Assembly: GCA_037157565.1 (NCBI GenBank)
Contig: JAZHRO010000012.1
Location: 10,070,501-10,134,500 of the forward strand
DNA length: 64,000 bases
Source: Thalassia testudinum
Lineage: Eukaryota > Streptophyta > Magnoliopsida > Alismatales > Hydrocharitaceae
Direction of reading: 5' to 3'
Shown: in pieces, positions 33,351 through 43,993 of the stretch
Layout: each line of letters opens with the position of its first letter
Numbering within the stretch: position 1 is the first letter of the stretch
Position numbers and translations under genes: made by a program
Notes under the pieces: model-generated
What the model was told of the DNA's origin: nothing
Seen by the model: only the letters and a program-made list of their open reading frames with translations
Database searches by the model: none

Positions 33351-33952
33351 AGACGTCCATTAAAAAGTCCAGACGTCTGATTTTCCATCATAAGACGTCT
33401 GACATGTGTATCAGATGTCTAATTTCAAATATTTCTGGCTTTGTTCATCTCCTCATAAACATCAGTCGAAGGACTTCACTTTCAGACGTCGATAACCGTT
33501 CACAGACGTCTGATTCTTTACCCAGACGTCCTCATACTAACCGTTAGACTTTTTATCGGCAAAAATAATTTCTAGACGTCTTGACACACTTACAGACGTC
33601 TGCCTTTGAACCGTTGGCCATGATTTTCTGTGCGTATCTGTCTACGGCCACATAATCTTTTGGCAGAAGCAGGAAGGAAGAGTATTTAGGTTTCCAGACG
33701 TCTGGTAATGTCCTCAGACGTCCGTAACGACGTCTGATCCTCTAAACCTAGAACCCTGTTTGGATCCGATGATAACATGAACGAATGCACCATTCATTAG
33801 ACGTCCAGTAAAATAATCAGACGTCTTATGACATAATATCAGACGTCCTTCTTTTGATGCAATAGAGTCCGTTAAGGATATCCTGCAATATTAGACGACC
33901 ATAGTAAAAATCAGACGTCCTGTAAGACGTCTGATCTTATAATTAGACGTCT
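33351..33952. promoter_or_regulatory. Array of AGACGTCT-type palindromes in the SIRE 5' LTR
   Basis: Seventeen GACGTC cores in about 600 bases: motifs at 33351, 33371, 33393, 33484, 33504, 33524, 33574, 33594, 33696, 33716, 33728, 33799, 33819, 33841, 33913, 33925 and 33945, plus AGATGTCT at 33413 and a GACGACC at 33894. Many are full AGACGTCT palindromes, often extended to CAGACGTCTG. Neighbouring starts are often close to 20 bases apart but spacing is irregular, and intervening sequence is not repeated. By chance about 0.15 GACGTC would be expected. GACGTC is a C-box for plant bZIP factors, so an upstream regulatory array is the simplest reading. Confidence 0.75.
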
Positions 33953-34065
33953 GATGTTGCTGTCAGAATCATCATTGCCCTGATTTTGTGTGGATTTCGT
34001 CCTAAACTCTTGGGATTTGTCTCCAACGGCTAGAAGAGCTCTCCCAAGTGTTCTTGAAGGTTCCA

Positions 34066-34085
34066 AACTTGCCTATAAATAGACT
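34066..34085 (+). promoter_or_regulatory. Probable TATA box of the SIRE LTR promoter
   Basis: CTATAAATAGACT matches the plant TATA consensus and lies between the motif array and a region typical of R/U5. The 3' LTR has the same sequence about 9.36 kb downstream. A second similar TATAAATAG occurs near 33278, upstream of the array. Confidence 0.6.
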
Positions 34086-34628
34086 ACAACTCTTCTTTGG
34101 CAAAACACACCTCTTGAGATACAATTCCATTAGAAAAATCTCTTGCTCACTACTCTAAGCTCCATCTTGCCCTTGTGCTGTGCTAATACTCTGATCAAAG
34201 GGCAAATCCATACTCCCGGCTCGCTCCGTTCTGCAAATCATCAGGGAGTTCTTTTCATGCTTAGTAGATAAGAAAGCAACTAAATTATTGGGGTGCTCTA
34301 TAGGTGTTATTTTTACTTGTTAATTTCTGTACTTTGGGTATCCGGCCTGTCGGGTCCCCGTCTCTTCATCTTGAAGAAAGAAACCTCCGTTTAGGGATCG
34401 GAGGTGGGAATTGTAATTGAGGTACACTACCCTCGTTTAAGTAGTGTGGTTAGTGGATTGATCACCTTGTGATCGAAAATCCTAAGTCAAGAGATTGGCT
34501 TAGGTGGTGGTTTTCACCCATCTTGGGTTTCCACCTAAAAATAATTGAGTATATTGTGTGATTGAATTTGTTGCATTACAATACAATATAATTTCACTAT
34601 TCACCCCCCCCTCTAGTGCAATTTCATT

Positions 34629-34640
34629 TGGTATCAGAGC
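34629..34640 (+). other. Primer binding site, initiator tRNA-Met
   Basis: TGGTATCAGAGC, two bases after the LTR, complements the 3' end of plant initiator tRNA-Met, the usual primer of Copia elements. Confidence 0.93.
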
Positions 34641-34681
34641 AGGTTTTCCGCCTACAAGAGTAACATCTGCGGAAAGATCAC

Positions 34682-36679
34682 ATGGAGGGGAAGGCGATTT
34701 CCACAAGCAGATTGGAGGGGCAATCCACCACTCGACCACCACTCTTCGAAGGAACCAACTACACCTACTGGAAGCTGAGAATGAAGATGTGGCTTCAAGC
34801 CAACGATTTCTCCATTTGGGAGAAATGCGAATCCGCATACGTCATTCCCGAGAAACCAGAAACTGGTTACACAGTGGAGCAAATCCATCACCTTGGACTG
34901 AATGCCAAGGCAATGAACTCACTCTACTGCGCTCTCAGCTCGGAGGAATTCAACCGCATCAGCCAATGCGAAACCGCCCACGAGATCTGGAGAACCTTGG
35001 AGGTTACTCACGAAGGTACATCTAAAGTTAAATCCTCAAAGATAAACTTGTTATCACAGGAATTCGAAGCTTTCTCTATGAAGGAGAATGAAAGACTTGG
35101 GGACATGTACACCCGATTCACGTTAATCGTGAATAACCTCAAGTCTTTAGGAAAGACATTTATAAAGGGGGAGCTTCAAGGGAAGCTCCTTCGCTCCCTT
35201 GGACCTGAGTGGGAGCAAAAGGTAACGGCAATAGAAGAAGCCAACCAAGTAGAGGATCTAGACATGGAAAATCTACTTGGGAATCTCATGGCTTACGAAT
35301 CAAAAATGGAGCAAAAGAAGAAATCAACCTCATCGGAGCCAAAGAAGAAGACCTTAGCCTTCAAAGCTACTTCGGATGATGAGGTAAGTACCGATGACGA
35401 AGAATTTGTTTTATTAGCTAAAAAGTTTAAAAAGTTTCTCAGAAATAGAAGAGAGATCAAGGGAAAGAAAAGAGAAGAAGATCCTCTAATTTGCTATAAT
35501 TGCAAAAAGAGAGGTCACATAAGGAAAGATTGTCCCTTACTCAAAAGGGATGATGAGAAGAAACCCAAGAAGCCTTCTGACTACAAGAAGATCTCCAAAC
35601 TGAAAGGATTCAAGAAGAAGGCGTTTCAAGCAACGTGGGATGACTCCACCTCCGAAGAAGAAGAGGAGGAGGAAACAAATGAAGAAACGGCATGCTTGGG
35701 ACTAATGGCAACAAATGATGGTTCCGAGTCTGAATCTGAGGAACCTGAGGTAAACCCCTACTCTTTGGATGAATTACAAGATGCCTTTGATTCACTATAT
35801 ATAGATCTTAAGAAAACTAAAACCCAAAGCAAGGCTTTAAAAGAAGAAAAGTTAGAAAATAAGATATTAATCAATGATCTTGAAGAAAAGAATCTAATTC
35901 TTACAAAAGAAACCACTGCTTTAAATATGCAAATAAAAAATCTAATGATTGAGAAAGAGTCATTAACAAATGATTTGTATACAGCAATGAGTGAACAAAA
36001 ATTTTTAGATAGAGAAGAATTACTCGACAAAATCCATGTGCTTGAAAAATCAAACTCTTTTAAAAAGGATGAAAATGGCTTACTTAGAGTAGAGATTAGG
36101 GCATTAGAAGATAAACTAGATATAATGAAAATAGAGATAAATCATCTCAAAGAAAAGTCAAACCAACTTCTTGAGGACCTAGCCAAATTTACAAAGGGGA
36201 AAGATAACTTGGACAAACTCATTGCCCATCAAAAACCTTCCTCAAGTAAATTTGGATTAGGCTTTTATGAGCCTAGTCAAAGTGAGCCAAAAAGGGACCC
36301 TCCTCTAAAGGAGAACACTAACAAATACGGATCCACTTTACAATGGATACCGAAAAGACAACTCTCACTTTGTTTTGTAGGGATGAAAGGACATCATAAT
36401 GTCAAAAATTGGATATACAAAATGAAGGATGGACGACTCAAATTAGAAAGACCTATAGAAACACCAAGTCACAATCGAAGATCTTTTGTAGGAGGAAGAA
36501 GGTCTACAAGGAGGAAGACAAGGAAACCTCCACCACCAAGGAGGCCGATGGGTGATGGACTCCGGATGCTCCAAACATATGACAGGAGACAAGCGCCTAT
36601 TTTTGGACCTCCAACCTATGGATGGAGGAACAGTTACATTTGGCAACAACCACAAGGGTCATATTATTGGCCTTGGTAA
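34682..36679 (+). CDS. gag: SIRE-type Gag polyprotein
   Basis: Starts at ATG 34682, about 40 bases after the primer site. Residues about 1-60 hold the [19 protein letters not shown] block (DUF4219 type), followed by the UBN2 retrotransposon gag region to about residue 215. A CCHC zinc knuckle [14 protein letters not shown] lies at about 271-284 and binds RNA. A second knuckle region, [14 protein letters not shown], has lost two cysteines. Residues about 376-503 form a long coiled coil rich in K, E and L. Gag builds the cytoplasmic particle. The last 50 or so residues before the stop at 36679 overlap the protease coding sequence in another frame and are probably not the native end; pol follows in the +1 frame. 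Confidence 0.88.
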   Translation: MEGKAISTSRLEGQSTTRPPLFEGTNYTYWKLRMKMWLQANDFSIWEKCESAYVIPEKPETGYTVEQIHHLGLNAKAMNSLYCALSSEEFNRISQCETAHEIWRTLEVTHEGTSKVKSSKINLLSQEFEAFSMKENERLGDMYTRFTLIVNNLKSLGKTFIKGELQGKLLRSLGPEWEQKVTAIEEANQVEDLDMENLLGNLMAYESKMEQKKKSTSSEPKKKTLAFKATSDDEVSTDDEEFVLLAKKFKKFLRNRREIKGKKREEDPLICYNCKKRGHIRKDCPLLKRDDEKKPKKPSDYKKISKLKGFKKKAFQATWDDSTSEEEEEEETNEETACLGLMATNDGSESESEEPEVNPYSLDELQDAFDSLYIDLKKTKTQSKALKEEKLENKILINDLEEKNLILTKETTALNMQIKNLMIEKESLTNDLYTAMSEQKFLDREELLDKIHVLEKSNSFKKDENGLLRVEIRALEDKLDIMKIEINHLKEKSNQLLEDLAKFTKGKDNLDKLIAHQKPSSSKFGLGFYEPSQSEPKRDPPLKENTNKYGSTLQWIPKRQLSLCFVGMKGHHNVKNWIYKMKDGRLKLERPIETPSHNRRSFVGGRRSTRRKTRKPPPPRRPMGDGLRMLQTYDRRQAPIFGPPTYGWRNSYIWQQPQGSYYWPW

Positions 36680-39542
36680 AATAGGTAACCCTCTCTCTCC
36701 CATCTCAAATGTTTCTCTAGTTAAAGGACTAAAACATAATCTTTTAAGTGTAAGTCAAATATGTGATAAGGGTTTTAAAGTAGTGTTTACCTCTAAAATG
36801 TTTGAAATTATGCATGCATTAACCAATAAAACCCTTCTTAAGGGAACTAGATTTAAAGACATTTATGTTGTAGAATTTGATAAAAATGGCACTTATGAAT
36901 GTCTTATAGCAAATGATGAGTTAAGTATATGGCATAAAAGACTAGGACATGTTCATATGAAGCTGGTTCAAAAATTAGCTAAACATGAACTAGTCCGAGG
37001 TCTTCCTAAAAGAAAATTTTTAAATGAGCTTGTTTGTGATTCATGTAAATTAGGTAAGATTATAAAATCTAGTTTTAAAAGCAAAGAAGTTATATCCACA
37101 TCAAGACCTTTAGAACTACTTCACCTAGATCTATTTGGACCAACAAAATATGAGAGCCTCAGTGGATGCAAATATTGCCTTGTAATTGTAGATGATTTTT
37201 CGAGGTTTTCATGGGTCTCCTTCTTGAGATCTAAAGAAAGAGTGTTTTCTGTCTTTTCTATTTTTTGTAGGAAAATTCAAACTGAAAAAGGCTACCAAAT
37301 CACTCGTATCCGTAGTGATCATGGAGGCGAGTTTGAAAATTCCTTGTTTGATGATTTTTGTCAAGAGCATGGTATTGCTCATGAGTTCTCTTTTCCTCAA
37401 AGACCTCAACAAAATGGGGTGGTTGAGAGAAAGAACCGTACTCTTCAAGAGTGTGCTCGAACATTGCTCATAGACTCGGGGTTACCGAAGTACTTTTGGG
37501 CTGAGGCGGTTAACACGGCTTGTTACGTGTTAAATCGCACCTTAATTCGATCCGGATTGCGAAAAACTTGTTTTGAACTATACTATGGGAAAATACCCAA
37601 AATTAGTTATTTTAAAGTTTTTGGATGTCGATGTTTTGTCTTGAATACCCGCTCTAATTTAGATAAATTTGATGCCAAAGGTGAAGAAGCCATCTTTATT
37701 GGTTACTCCTCACGTAGTAAGGCATATCGGGTTTTTAACAAGACCACATTAATAGTGGAGGAAACCCTTCATGTCTCCTTCGATGAATCTCCTCATTCCT
37801 CCATTGACCGAGTCAATATGGATGATGAAGATGATTCTACTATTGATGTGTCTAACATTCCAAACTCCAATATCCATAATCTTCCAAAAGATTGGATATA
37901 TCAAAGGGATCATCCCGAAAGTCAAGTCATTGGAAGTGTTTCTGATGGCGTTAAAACCCGATCTCGTTTTAGTTGCACCTTTGGTCTCTCCGCCTTTGTA
38001 TCTCAAGTTGAACGGAAGAGTGTCGAGGAAGCATGCTCCGAAGAAACTTGGATGATGGCCATGCAGGAGGAACTCAACCAATTCCAAAGGAATGAAGTTT
38101 GGGATCTAGTACCTAAGCCTGAAGGGCAAACGGTAATAGGTACCAAATGGGTATTCCGGAACAAGTTGAATGAATCCGGTATAGTTATTCGAAATAAGGC
38201 TCGGTTGGTAGCACAAGGGTACAACCAAGAAGAAGGAATTGATTTTGATGAGACCTACGCTCCCGTAGCTCGACTCGAATCAATTCGCATGCTTCTTGCT
38301 TATGCCGCCTTTCTTGGCTTTAAACTCTTTCAAATGGACGTTAAGAGCGCGTTTCTTAACGGATTCATTAAGGAGGAAGTTTTTGTAAAACAACCTCCTG
38401 GTTTTGAGTCTCATGATAAGCCTCATTTTGTCTACAAATTAAACAAGGCACTATATGGTCTAAAGCAAGCTCCTAGAGCTTGGTATGAAAGGCTCAAAGA
38501 GTACTTGTTAAATGCAAAATTCTCTATAGGGGAAGCTGATTCCACATTATTCATTAAAAGAAAAGGAAAAGACATTTTATTAGTTCAAATATATGTAGAT
38601 GATATTATATTTGGTGCTACTAATGAATCTATGTGTAGAAAGTTTTCAGAAATTATGCAGGAAGAATTCGAAATGAGTTTGATGGGTGAACTCAAGTTTT
38701 TCTTGGGCTTGCAAATCACTCAGCTCGAGATTGGAACCTTTGTGTGTCAATCTAAATACACAAAGGAGATGTTGAAGAGATTTGATATGAACAAAAGTAA
38801 AGGGAAGAACACTCCTATGAGTGTCACAACTTCCTTAGACTTGGACGAATCAGGTACGCCCATAGATCAAAAGCTCTATCGTAGCATAATTGGATCTTTA
38901 CTGTATTTAACTTCCAGTAGACCTGATATTTTGTTTAGTACCTGCTTATGCGCTAGGTTTCAATCAAATCCTAAACAATCACACCTAAATGCTGTAAAAC
39001 GTATATTTAGATATCTAGTTGACACATCTGATTATGGCTTATTCTACCCTAAGAGTCCACAATTCAACTTAGTTACATATAGCGATGCGGACTACGCAGG
39101 TAGCCGCACTGACAGGAAAAGTACTAGTGGGACGTGCCAATTCTTAGGCGAATCACTAGTCTCTTGGTTCTCAAAGAAACAATCTAGTGTAGCTTTATCA
39201 ACTACAGAAGCTGAATACATAGCCGCTGCACTAGCATGTTCCCAAGTGCTTTGGATGAAAAGTACTTTGAAGGATTTTAACCTGATATTTAATAAGATAA
39301 AAATATTATGTGACAATACTAGTGCTATCAACCTCTCGAAAAATCCCGTACATCACTCTCGCACAAAACATATTGATGTTCGACATCACTTCCTAAGAGA
39401 CAATGTACTTAAGGGAGAAATCGAAGTTGAATTCATTTGTACTGAACTGCAGTTAGCTGATATTTTCACTAAACCTTTGAATTATGATCGCTTTAATTAT
39501 ATACGTAGGAAACTAGGCATATGTAAGCTAAGTGATATTTGA
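36492..39542 (+). CDS. pol: SIRE-type Pol: protease, integrase, reverse transcriptase, RNase H
   Basis: The open frame runs from just after a TAG at 36489 and has no in-frame ATG before the protease active site, W-V-M-D-S-G-C-S (DSG near 36558). Counting from 36552, it then shows the pre-integrase HHCC finger (IWHKRLGH...CDSCKLGK), the integrase core with D near 213 (VDDFSRF), D near 256 (RSDHGGEFE) and E near 291 (VERKNR). RT has [20 protein letters not shown] and the catalytic YVDD at about 681-684. RNase H has YSDADYAG (about 845), TTEAEYIA and DNTSAI. These copy the RNA and insert the DNA. All catalytic residues are present and it ends at a TGA. Translation would need a +1 shift from gag between about 36492 and 36558. 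Confidence 0.92.
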   Translation, partial: EEEGLQGGRQGNLHHQGGRWVMDSGCSKHMTGDKRLFLDLQPMDGGTVTFGNNHKGHIIGLGKIGNPLSPISNVSLVKGLKHNLLSVSQICDKGFKVVFTSKMFEIMHALTNKTLLKGTRFKDIYVVEFDKNGTYECLIANDELSIWHKRLGHVHMKLVQKLAKHELVRGLPKRKFLNELVCDSCKLGKIIKSSFKSKEVISTSRPLELLHLDLFGPTKYESLSGCKYCLVIVDDFSRFSWVSFLRSKERVFSVFSIFCRKIQTEKGYQITRIRSDHGGEFENSLFDDFCQEHGIAHEFSFPQRPQQNGVVERKNRTLQECARTLLIDSGLPKYFWAEAVNTACYVLNRTLIRSGLRKTCFELYYGKIPKISYFKVFGCRCFVLNTRSNLDKFDAKGEEAIFIGYSSRSKAYRVFNKTTLIVEETLHVSFDESPHSSIDRVNMDDEDDSTIDVSNIPNSNIHNLPKDWIYQRDHPESQVIGSVSDGVKTRSRFSCTFGLSAFVSQVERKSVEEACSEETWMMAMQEELNQFQRNEVWDLVPKPEGQTVIGTKWVFRNKLNESGIVIRNKARLVAQGYNQEEGIDFDETYAPVARLESIRMLLAYAAFLGFKLFQMDVKSAFLNGFIKEEVFVKQPPGFESHDKPHFVYKLNKALYGLKQAPRAWYERLKEYLLNAKFSIGEADSTLFIKRKGKDILLVQIYVDDIIFGATNESMCRKFSEIMQEEFEMSLMGELKFFLGLQITQLEIGTFVCQSKYTKEMLKRFDMNKSKGKNTPMSVTTSLDLDESGTPIDQKLYRSIIGSLLYLTSSRPDILFSTCLCARFQSNPKQSHLNAVKRIFRYLVDTSDYGLFYPKSPQFNLVTYSDADYAGSRTDRKSTSGTCQFLGESLVSWFSKKQSSVALSTTEAEYIAAALACSQVLWMKSTLKDFNLIFNKIKILCDNTSAINLSKNPVHHSRTKHIDVRHHFLRDNVLKGEIEVEFICTELQLADIFTKPLNYDRFNYIRRKLGICKLSDI

Positions 39543-40889
39543 AGAATTTAGTGTTTTAATGGAACCTCTTTTGTCATGAGCATAGATTGAACCTTGATTT
39601 CACTAAGCCTTCATTCAAACATCCAAATGCACACTCTGTCCAATATCAGACGTCTTATACATTAAAATTCGTCGTCTAAACATCTGGGACAGACGACGAT
39701 TTTATATATAACAAAACAGTAATATCAGACGTCTGGTACGCCACGCAGACGTCTGAACTGTCGTCCAAATGTGTTGACAGACGTCTATCTCGGAGACAGA
39801 ACATGTACTGCCTGTCGGACGTCTGAATATATGGCTAGACGTCGTAGGAATCGTCTGACAGGAAAAACGGACGACCCTGTAACTTTAAACGAAAATCCAG
39901 GAAGGTCTGTCTGCAGAAATCGGACGTCTAATATTAAATTTAGACGTCTTCTTTGCCGTCTGAGTAAGAAATCAGACGACAACCTGGAGAATAAATCTTT
40001 TTGCTGGGGAGGATTCCTGCAGAATTCAGACGTCTATATTATAATTAGTCGTCTGATTATTCGTCTGATGAATAAAACAGACGTCTCCCTGAAATAGGCA
40101 AAAATTCCTCTGCCAAATCCCGACGTCTGACATCGTTGACAGACGTCTGATCGGGGAAAAATCTGCGCGTCGCGGCTTTTCTCTGGACGGTTTGAGATGC
40201 AAATCTCCCCAACTTCAGGGGGAGACTTGCTCGGTGACCTTGGGATATAAGATCCCCTTCGCAAAGGTCCCACTCTCCTATCCAAAATCCCTACCCCACA
40301 CAAGATCTGCGCACCGCTCTCCCTCACACCCGACGGCCCACAGCAGCAACTGGCGAAGTTCTGCTCGCAGCCAGACGACCGTCGCACCTCTTCGACGACT
40401 GACGGAACTGCTGCTCCTCTGCGCGCGTCGTCCCTGCCTCTCGACCGCGCATTTGGAGGCTTCCCTCCTCCCGTGGGTATACCCTCTCAACGCCTAGGGC
40501 ATTTTCATACTCCTTTTACCCACGGCCTTGTAGCATCTAGCTCACTTCTTGATTCACTTGACCTACATGTGCATTTCATTGTCAGCCCTAACCCTCGGTC
40601 AAGAAAACCTTCTTAGCCCTAGCTGCATCTTCCATGGCAAGGGTATTACCTCATGAGGATCAAGCCGACTTTTTAGTGGCTTGCATCCAAAGGTATATTG
40701 CCACAACTACATGGCAGGTTGTATTGCCTCAAGGCATACTGCCACATATTTTTTTCATGATGATTACAGTGTTTGAAACTATGTTTTGGGTGAATGTTGT
40801 TTGGTTGAATGGTTGTTTCTTTTTTGCAGGTATTCCATCCTCAACGCACCACTCATTTCTCCTAAACCTAACCACCCATTCCACCAAAT
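39543..40889 (+). other. Spacer between pol and ORF3 with a second GACGTC motif array
   Basis: The first 600 bases carry the motif array described separately. A GC-rich stretch follows (40300-40500). After that comes an AT-rich part with polypyrimidine and TTTTTTGCAG at about 40818-40830, which would serve as a splice acceptor for a subgenomic message giving ORF3. ORFs on either strand here are short and without similarity. Confidence 0.6.
39648..40151. promoter_or_regulatory. Array of AGACGTCT / GTCGTC motifs upstream of ORF3
   Basis: GACGTC-bearing motifs start at 39648, 39727, 39747, 39779, 39817, 39837, 39922, 39942, 40028, 40079, 40121 and 40141. Variants with GTCGTC or GACGAC occur near 39671, 39691, 39760, 39851, 39869, 39973, 40049 and 40061. 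Unlike the LTR array this one mixes both forms. Its place, 740-1240 bases ahead of ORF3, would suit an internal promoter or a protein-binding platform. Confidence 0.65.
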
Positions 40890-41993
40890 ATGCCTCCCCG
40901 TAGGAAGCAAGTTGAGGGATCTTCCAGTTCCTCTTCCACTTATTTGGCAGATCAATTGCGGGGTGACATCGCTAGGCAGCGATTTCGTCGTTTCGCGAAT
41001 GCCAAAGTTAAATGCCCTCGTTTTATTGTTTGGAATGATTTTGCCCATTTGAACCTTCGGGAACACTTCCAAACTCTCCATCTTTTCCAATATTTTGACC
41101 GTCAATTCCACTCCGGCATTGGAACTCTTGGTGTGTTCCCTGATCTTTGCCGTCTCTTTTATGCCAACATCGTTGAGGACTACAGCAACGATGAACTTGA
41201 ACTCCATACCCGCCTATTTGGTCGTGAAATACACATCACATCTGAAACTATCTCTGACCTTCTAGCCATCCCCAATGAGGGAAATGATTTCAATGACATT
41301 CTGAGGCAATACGACCCAGAAATCATCAATCAAGAGTTAGTTCTCCCGGAAAAATATGTTGAAAACCTTGGCACTCTACCGTGCAAAAATCTCAAACCCC
41401 TTCCACGTCTACTCTCTCGCATTTTTGGGTGGGACCTAAACAAATCAGGAGGTTTTGATTACATCTCACGCCAACACAAGGCTCTCCTTTTTGCGGCCGT
41501 TCGTCATATTCCTTTCAATTATTGCCGCCTCATTGTTCGCGTCATGAATGAGGACCATGGGGCATCACTTCCGTTTGGGTCTATTCTATCCAAAATCTTT
41601 TCATCCCATCGGATTTCCATAACTGACCAAGCAGTTGACAAGAAAATTGAGCCTTACAACCGAGCCACAACCGCCAAGATGCATATACTTAGAGAACATC
41701 TTGAGCCCGCCGACGAACCCATGGAAGAAGAGCCCCTTCCACCCTTTCCAGACTTCCATGAACCACGGCCCCTTCAAATAGAAGCTCCCCGCTCGAGCTT
41801 TGATGAAGCATGGGATCCAGCCACAGATTCCCTCTCCTCCGGCATCTCCCTCCTGCTGCGTCGAACCGGCGAGATGTACACCTACATGGGAAGCATGCGC
41901 CGCGACATCGACGAACTTAGATCAGATGTTCAAAATTTGCAGATAGGACAAGGACCCGCTCGTCGCCGCCGCCGCCAAGATCAAGAAGAATAG
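40890..41993 (+). CDS. SIRE-type third ORF, plant retrotransposon ORF3 protein ('putative plant transposon protein' family)
   Basis: A 367-residue intact frame. The N-terminus is basic and serine-rich (MPPRRKQVEGSSSSSS). Residues about 40-240 match, by recollection of its pattern, the conserved plant domain found in ORF3 of SIRE and Athila elements (FGREIHITSETISDLLAIP; HIPFNYCRLIV). The remainder is acidic and proline-rich (EPADEPMEEEPLPPFPDF), then a helical segment (MRRDIDELRSDVQNLQ) and a basic end RRRRRQ. There is no signal peptide or convincing membrane helix, so an envelope role is not supported. Family function is not established. It is separated from pol by the motif-rich spacer. Confidence 0.8.
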   Translation: MPPRRKQVEGSSSSSSTYLADQLRGDIARQRFRRFANAKVKCPRFIVWNDFAHLNLREHFQTLHLFQYFDRQFHSGIGTLGVFPDLCRLFYANIVEDYSNDELELHTRLFGREIHITSETISDLLAIPNEGNDFNDILRQYDPEIINQELVLPEKYVENLGTLPCKNLKPLPRLLSRIFGWDLNKSGGFDYISRQHKALLFAAVRHIPFNYCRLIVRVMNEDHGASLPFGSILSKIFSSHRISITDQAVDKKIEPYNRATTAKMHILREHLEPADEPMEEEPLPPFPDFHEPRPLQIEAPRSSFDEAWDPATDSLSSGISLLLRRTGEMYTYMGSMRRDIDELRSDVQNLQIGQGPARRRRRQDQEE

Positions 41994-42367
41994 TTTTAGT
42001 GCTTCTATTTTTCTGTCTTTTATTCTAAGTTTGTATTAAGAGGCCTTGACCCTCTACTTAATATTTTTGGGAACAAATAGCTAGTCCATGCTTAAATATT
42101 TCTATTCCTAATCAATTTTCCTTAATGCCTTGTCATCTTTTAAACATGCAATTTTATTCACGCACTCTACTTTGTAGATATTACTCTTGTAGTTTGGATT
42201 TTGACTCCCTTTAAACAACCCTTCATGATGATATTCAAAAAGGGGGAGAAGAATGTAGGTAAGAAATTAAGGAATAATAAATAGATAAAGGCTATCAAGT
42301 ACAACCTTTAGGGGGAGGAAAGAGGAACCTACAGCTATATTTTGAAAATCATCAAAAAGGGGGAGAT
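41994..42367 (+). other. 3' end of SIRE internal region with three polypurine tracts
   Basis: Noncoding. AAAAAGGGGGAGAAG at 42237, TAGGGGGAGGAAAGAGG at 42309 and AAAAAGGGGGAGAT at 42354-42367. The last one touches the 3' LTR and is the functional polypurine tract; the first repeats its core 116 bases upstream. Confidence 0.85.
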
Positions 42368-43988
42368 TGTTAGTTCACCTACTCATATATAATATTTTGA
42401 TGATTTTACAAAATGTAGAAAATGAAATAATAAATAAAGCGTAGCATATTGTTTTCTCTCTATAATAACATATTTGCAGGAATTCAAAAAGCTTTCCAAG
42501 ACGGGAGATTAAAAGCGTGAAGACGAGTAGCAAAAGTATTAGGTCTTAGGCTTTTTTCATGTAAACTTTCAAAGGTTGTAATTTTCATCTTATTTGAGTC
42601 TAGAAATATTGTAAAGAGCCCCCAAACATAACCTATAAATAGCTAACTTAGGCTCTCTACACTTAGGATAAATTAGAAACAAAAAACCCAACACTTATAC
42701 TTTTATCAGACGTCCATTAAAAAGTCCAGACGTCTGATTTTCCATCATAAGACGTCTGACATGTGTATCAGACGTCTAATTTCAAATATTTCTGGCTTTG
42801 TTCATCTCCTCATAAACATCAGTCGAAGGACTTCACTTTCAGACGTCGATAACCGTTCACAGACGTCTGATTCTTTACCCAGACGTCCTCATACTAACCG
42901 TTAGACTTTTTATCGGCAAAAATAATTTCTAGACGTCTTGACACACTTACAGACGTCTGCCTTTGAACCGTTGGCCATGATTTTCTGTGCGTATCTGTCT
43001 ACGGCCACATAATCTTTTGGCAGAAGCAGGAAGGAAGAGTATTTAGGTTTCCAGACGTCTGGTAATGTCCTCAGACGTCCGTAACGACGTCTGATCCTCT
43101 AAACCTAGAACCCTGTTTGGATCCGATGATAACATGAACGAATGCACCATTCATTAGACGTCCAGTAAAATAATCAGACGTCTTATGACATAATATCAGA
43201 CGTCCTTCTTTTGATGCAATAGAGTCCGTTAAGGATATCCTGCAATATTAGACGACCATAGTAAAAATCAGACGTCCTGTAAGACGTCTGATCTTATAAT
43301 TAGACGTCTGATGTTGCTGTCAGAATCATCATTGCCCTGATTTTGTGTGGATTTCGTCCTAAACTCTTGGGATTTGTCTCCAACGGCTAGAAGAGCTCTC
43401 CCAAGTGTTCTTGAAGGTTCCAAACTTGCCTATAAATAGACTACAACTCTTCTTTGGCAAAACACACCTCTTGAGATACAATTCCATTAGAAAAATCTCT
43501 TGCTCACTACTCTAAGCTCCATCTTGCCCTTGTGCTGTGCTAATACTCTGATCAAAGGGCAAATCCATACTCCCGGCTCGCTCCGTTCTGCAAATCATCA
43601 GGGAGTTCTTTTCATGCTTAGTAGATAAGAAAGCAACTAAATTATTGGGGTGCTCTATAGGTGTTATTTTTACTTGTTAATTTCTGTACTTTGGGTATCC
43701 GGCCTGTCGGGTCCCCGTCTCTTCATCTTGAAGAAAGAAACCTCCGTTTAGGGATCGGAGGTGGGAATTGTAATTGAGGTACACTACCCTCGTTTAAGTA
43801 GTGTGGTTAGTGGATTGATCACCTTGTGATCGAAAATCCTAAGTCAAGAGATTGGCTTAGGTGGTGGTTTTCACCCATCTTGGGTTTCCACCTAAAAATA
43901 ATTGAGTATATTGTGTGATTGAATTTGTTGCATTACAATACAATATAATTTCACTATTCACCCCCCCCCCCCCTCTAGTGCAATTTCA
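42368..43988 (+). repeat. 3' LTR of the SIRE-type element (1621 bp)
   Basis: Matches the 5' LTR except TCACCTAC for TCAACTAC near the start, AGACGTCT at 42770 for AGATGTCT at 33413, and thirteen instead of eight C in the terminal tract. The motif array lies at 42708-43309. It is followed by the TCCAT target copy (43989-43993). Confidence 0.95.
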
Positions 43989-43993
43989 TCCAT

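Larger units (their letters stand above)
33011..34626 (+). repeat. 5' LTR of the SIRE-type element (1616 bp)
   Basis: Starts TGTTAGTTCAACTACTCATA and ends CAATTTCA. An array of GACGTC motifs fills 33351-33952. A TATAAATAG-type sequence near 34073 (CCTATAAATAGACTACAAC) is the likely promoter, placing the motif array 120-720 bases upstream of it. A run of eight C lies close to the end. Confidence 0.95.
33011..43988 (+). mobile_element. Complete, very young SIRE-type Copia retrotransposon with three ORFs
   Basis: Near-identical LTRs (33011-34626 and 42368-43988) and perfect TCCAT target copies (33006-33010 and 43989-43993) define it exactly. Inside are an initiator tRNA-Met primer site, gag (34682-36679), pol in another frame (to 39542), a 1.35 kb spacer, ORF3 (40890-41993) and a polypurine tract directly before the 3' LTR. 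I see only two substitutions and one C-tract length difference (8 versus 13) between the LTRs, so insertion was recent. The domain order protease-integrase-RT-RNase H and the extra ORF after pol place it in the SIRE/Maximus lineage. All pol motifs look intact. The gag-pol frame break is the only visible defect. Confidence 0.95.

Noticed and set aside
33351..33952. CRISPR-like or satellite array
   Set aside because: The repeated unit is only about 8-10 bases, spacing is irregular, spacers are unrelated in length, and the host is a plant.
40890..41993. Classical retroviral envelope for SIRE ORF3
   Set aside because: No signal peptide, membrane anchor or cleavage site is visible; it fits the plant ORF3 domain family instead.
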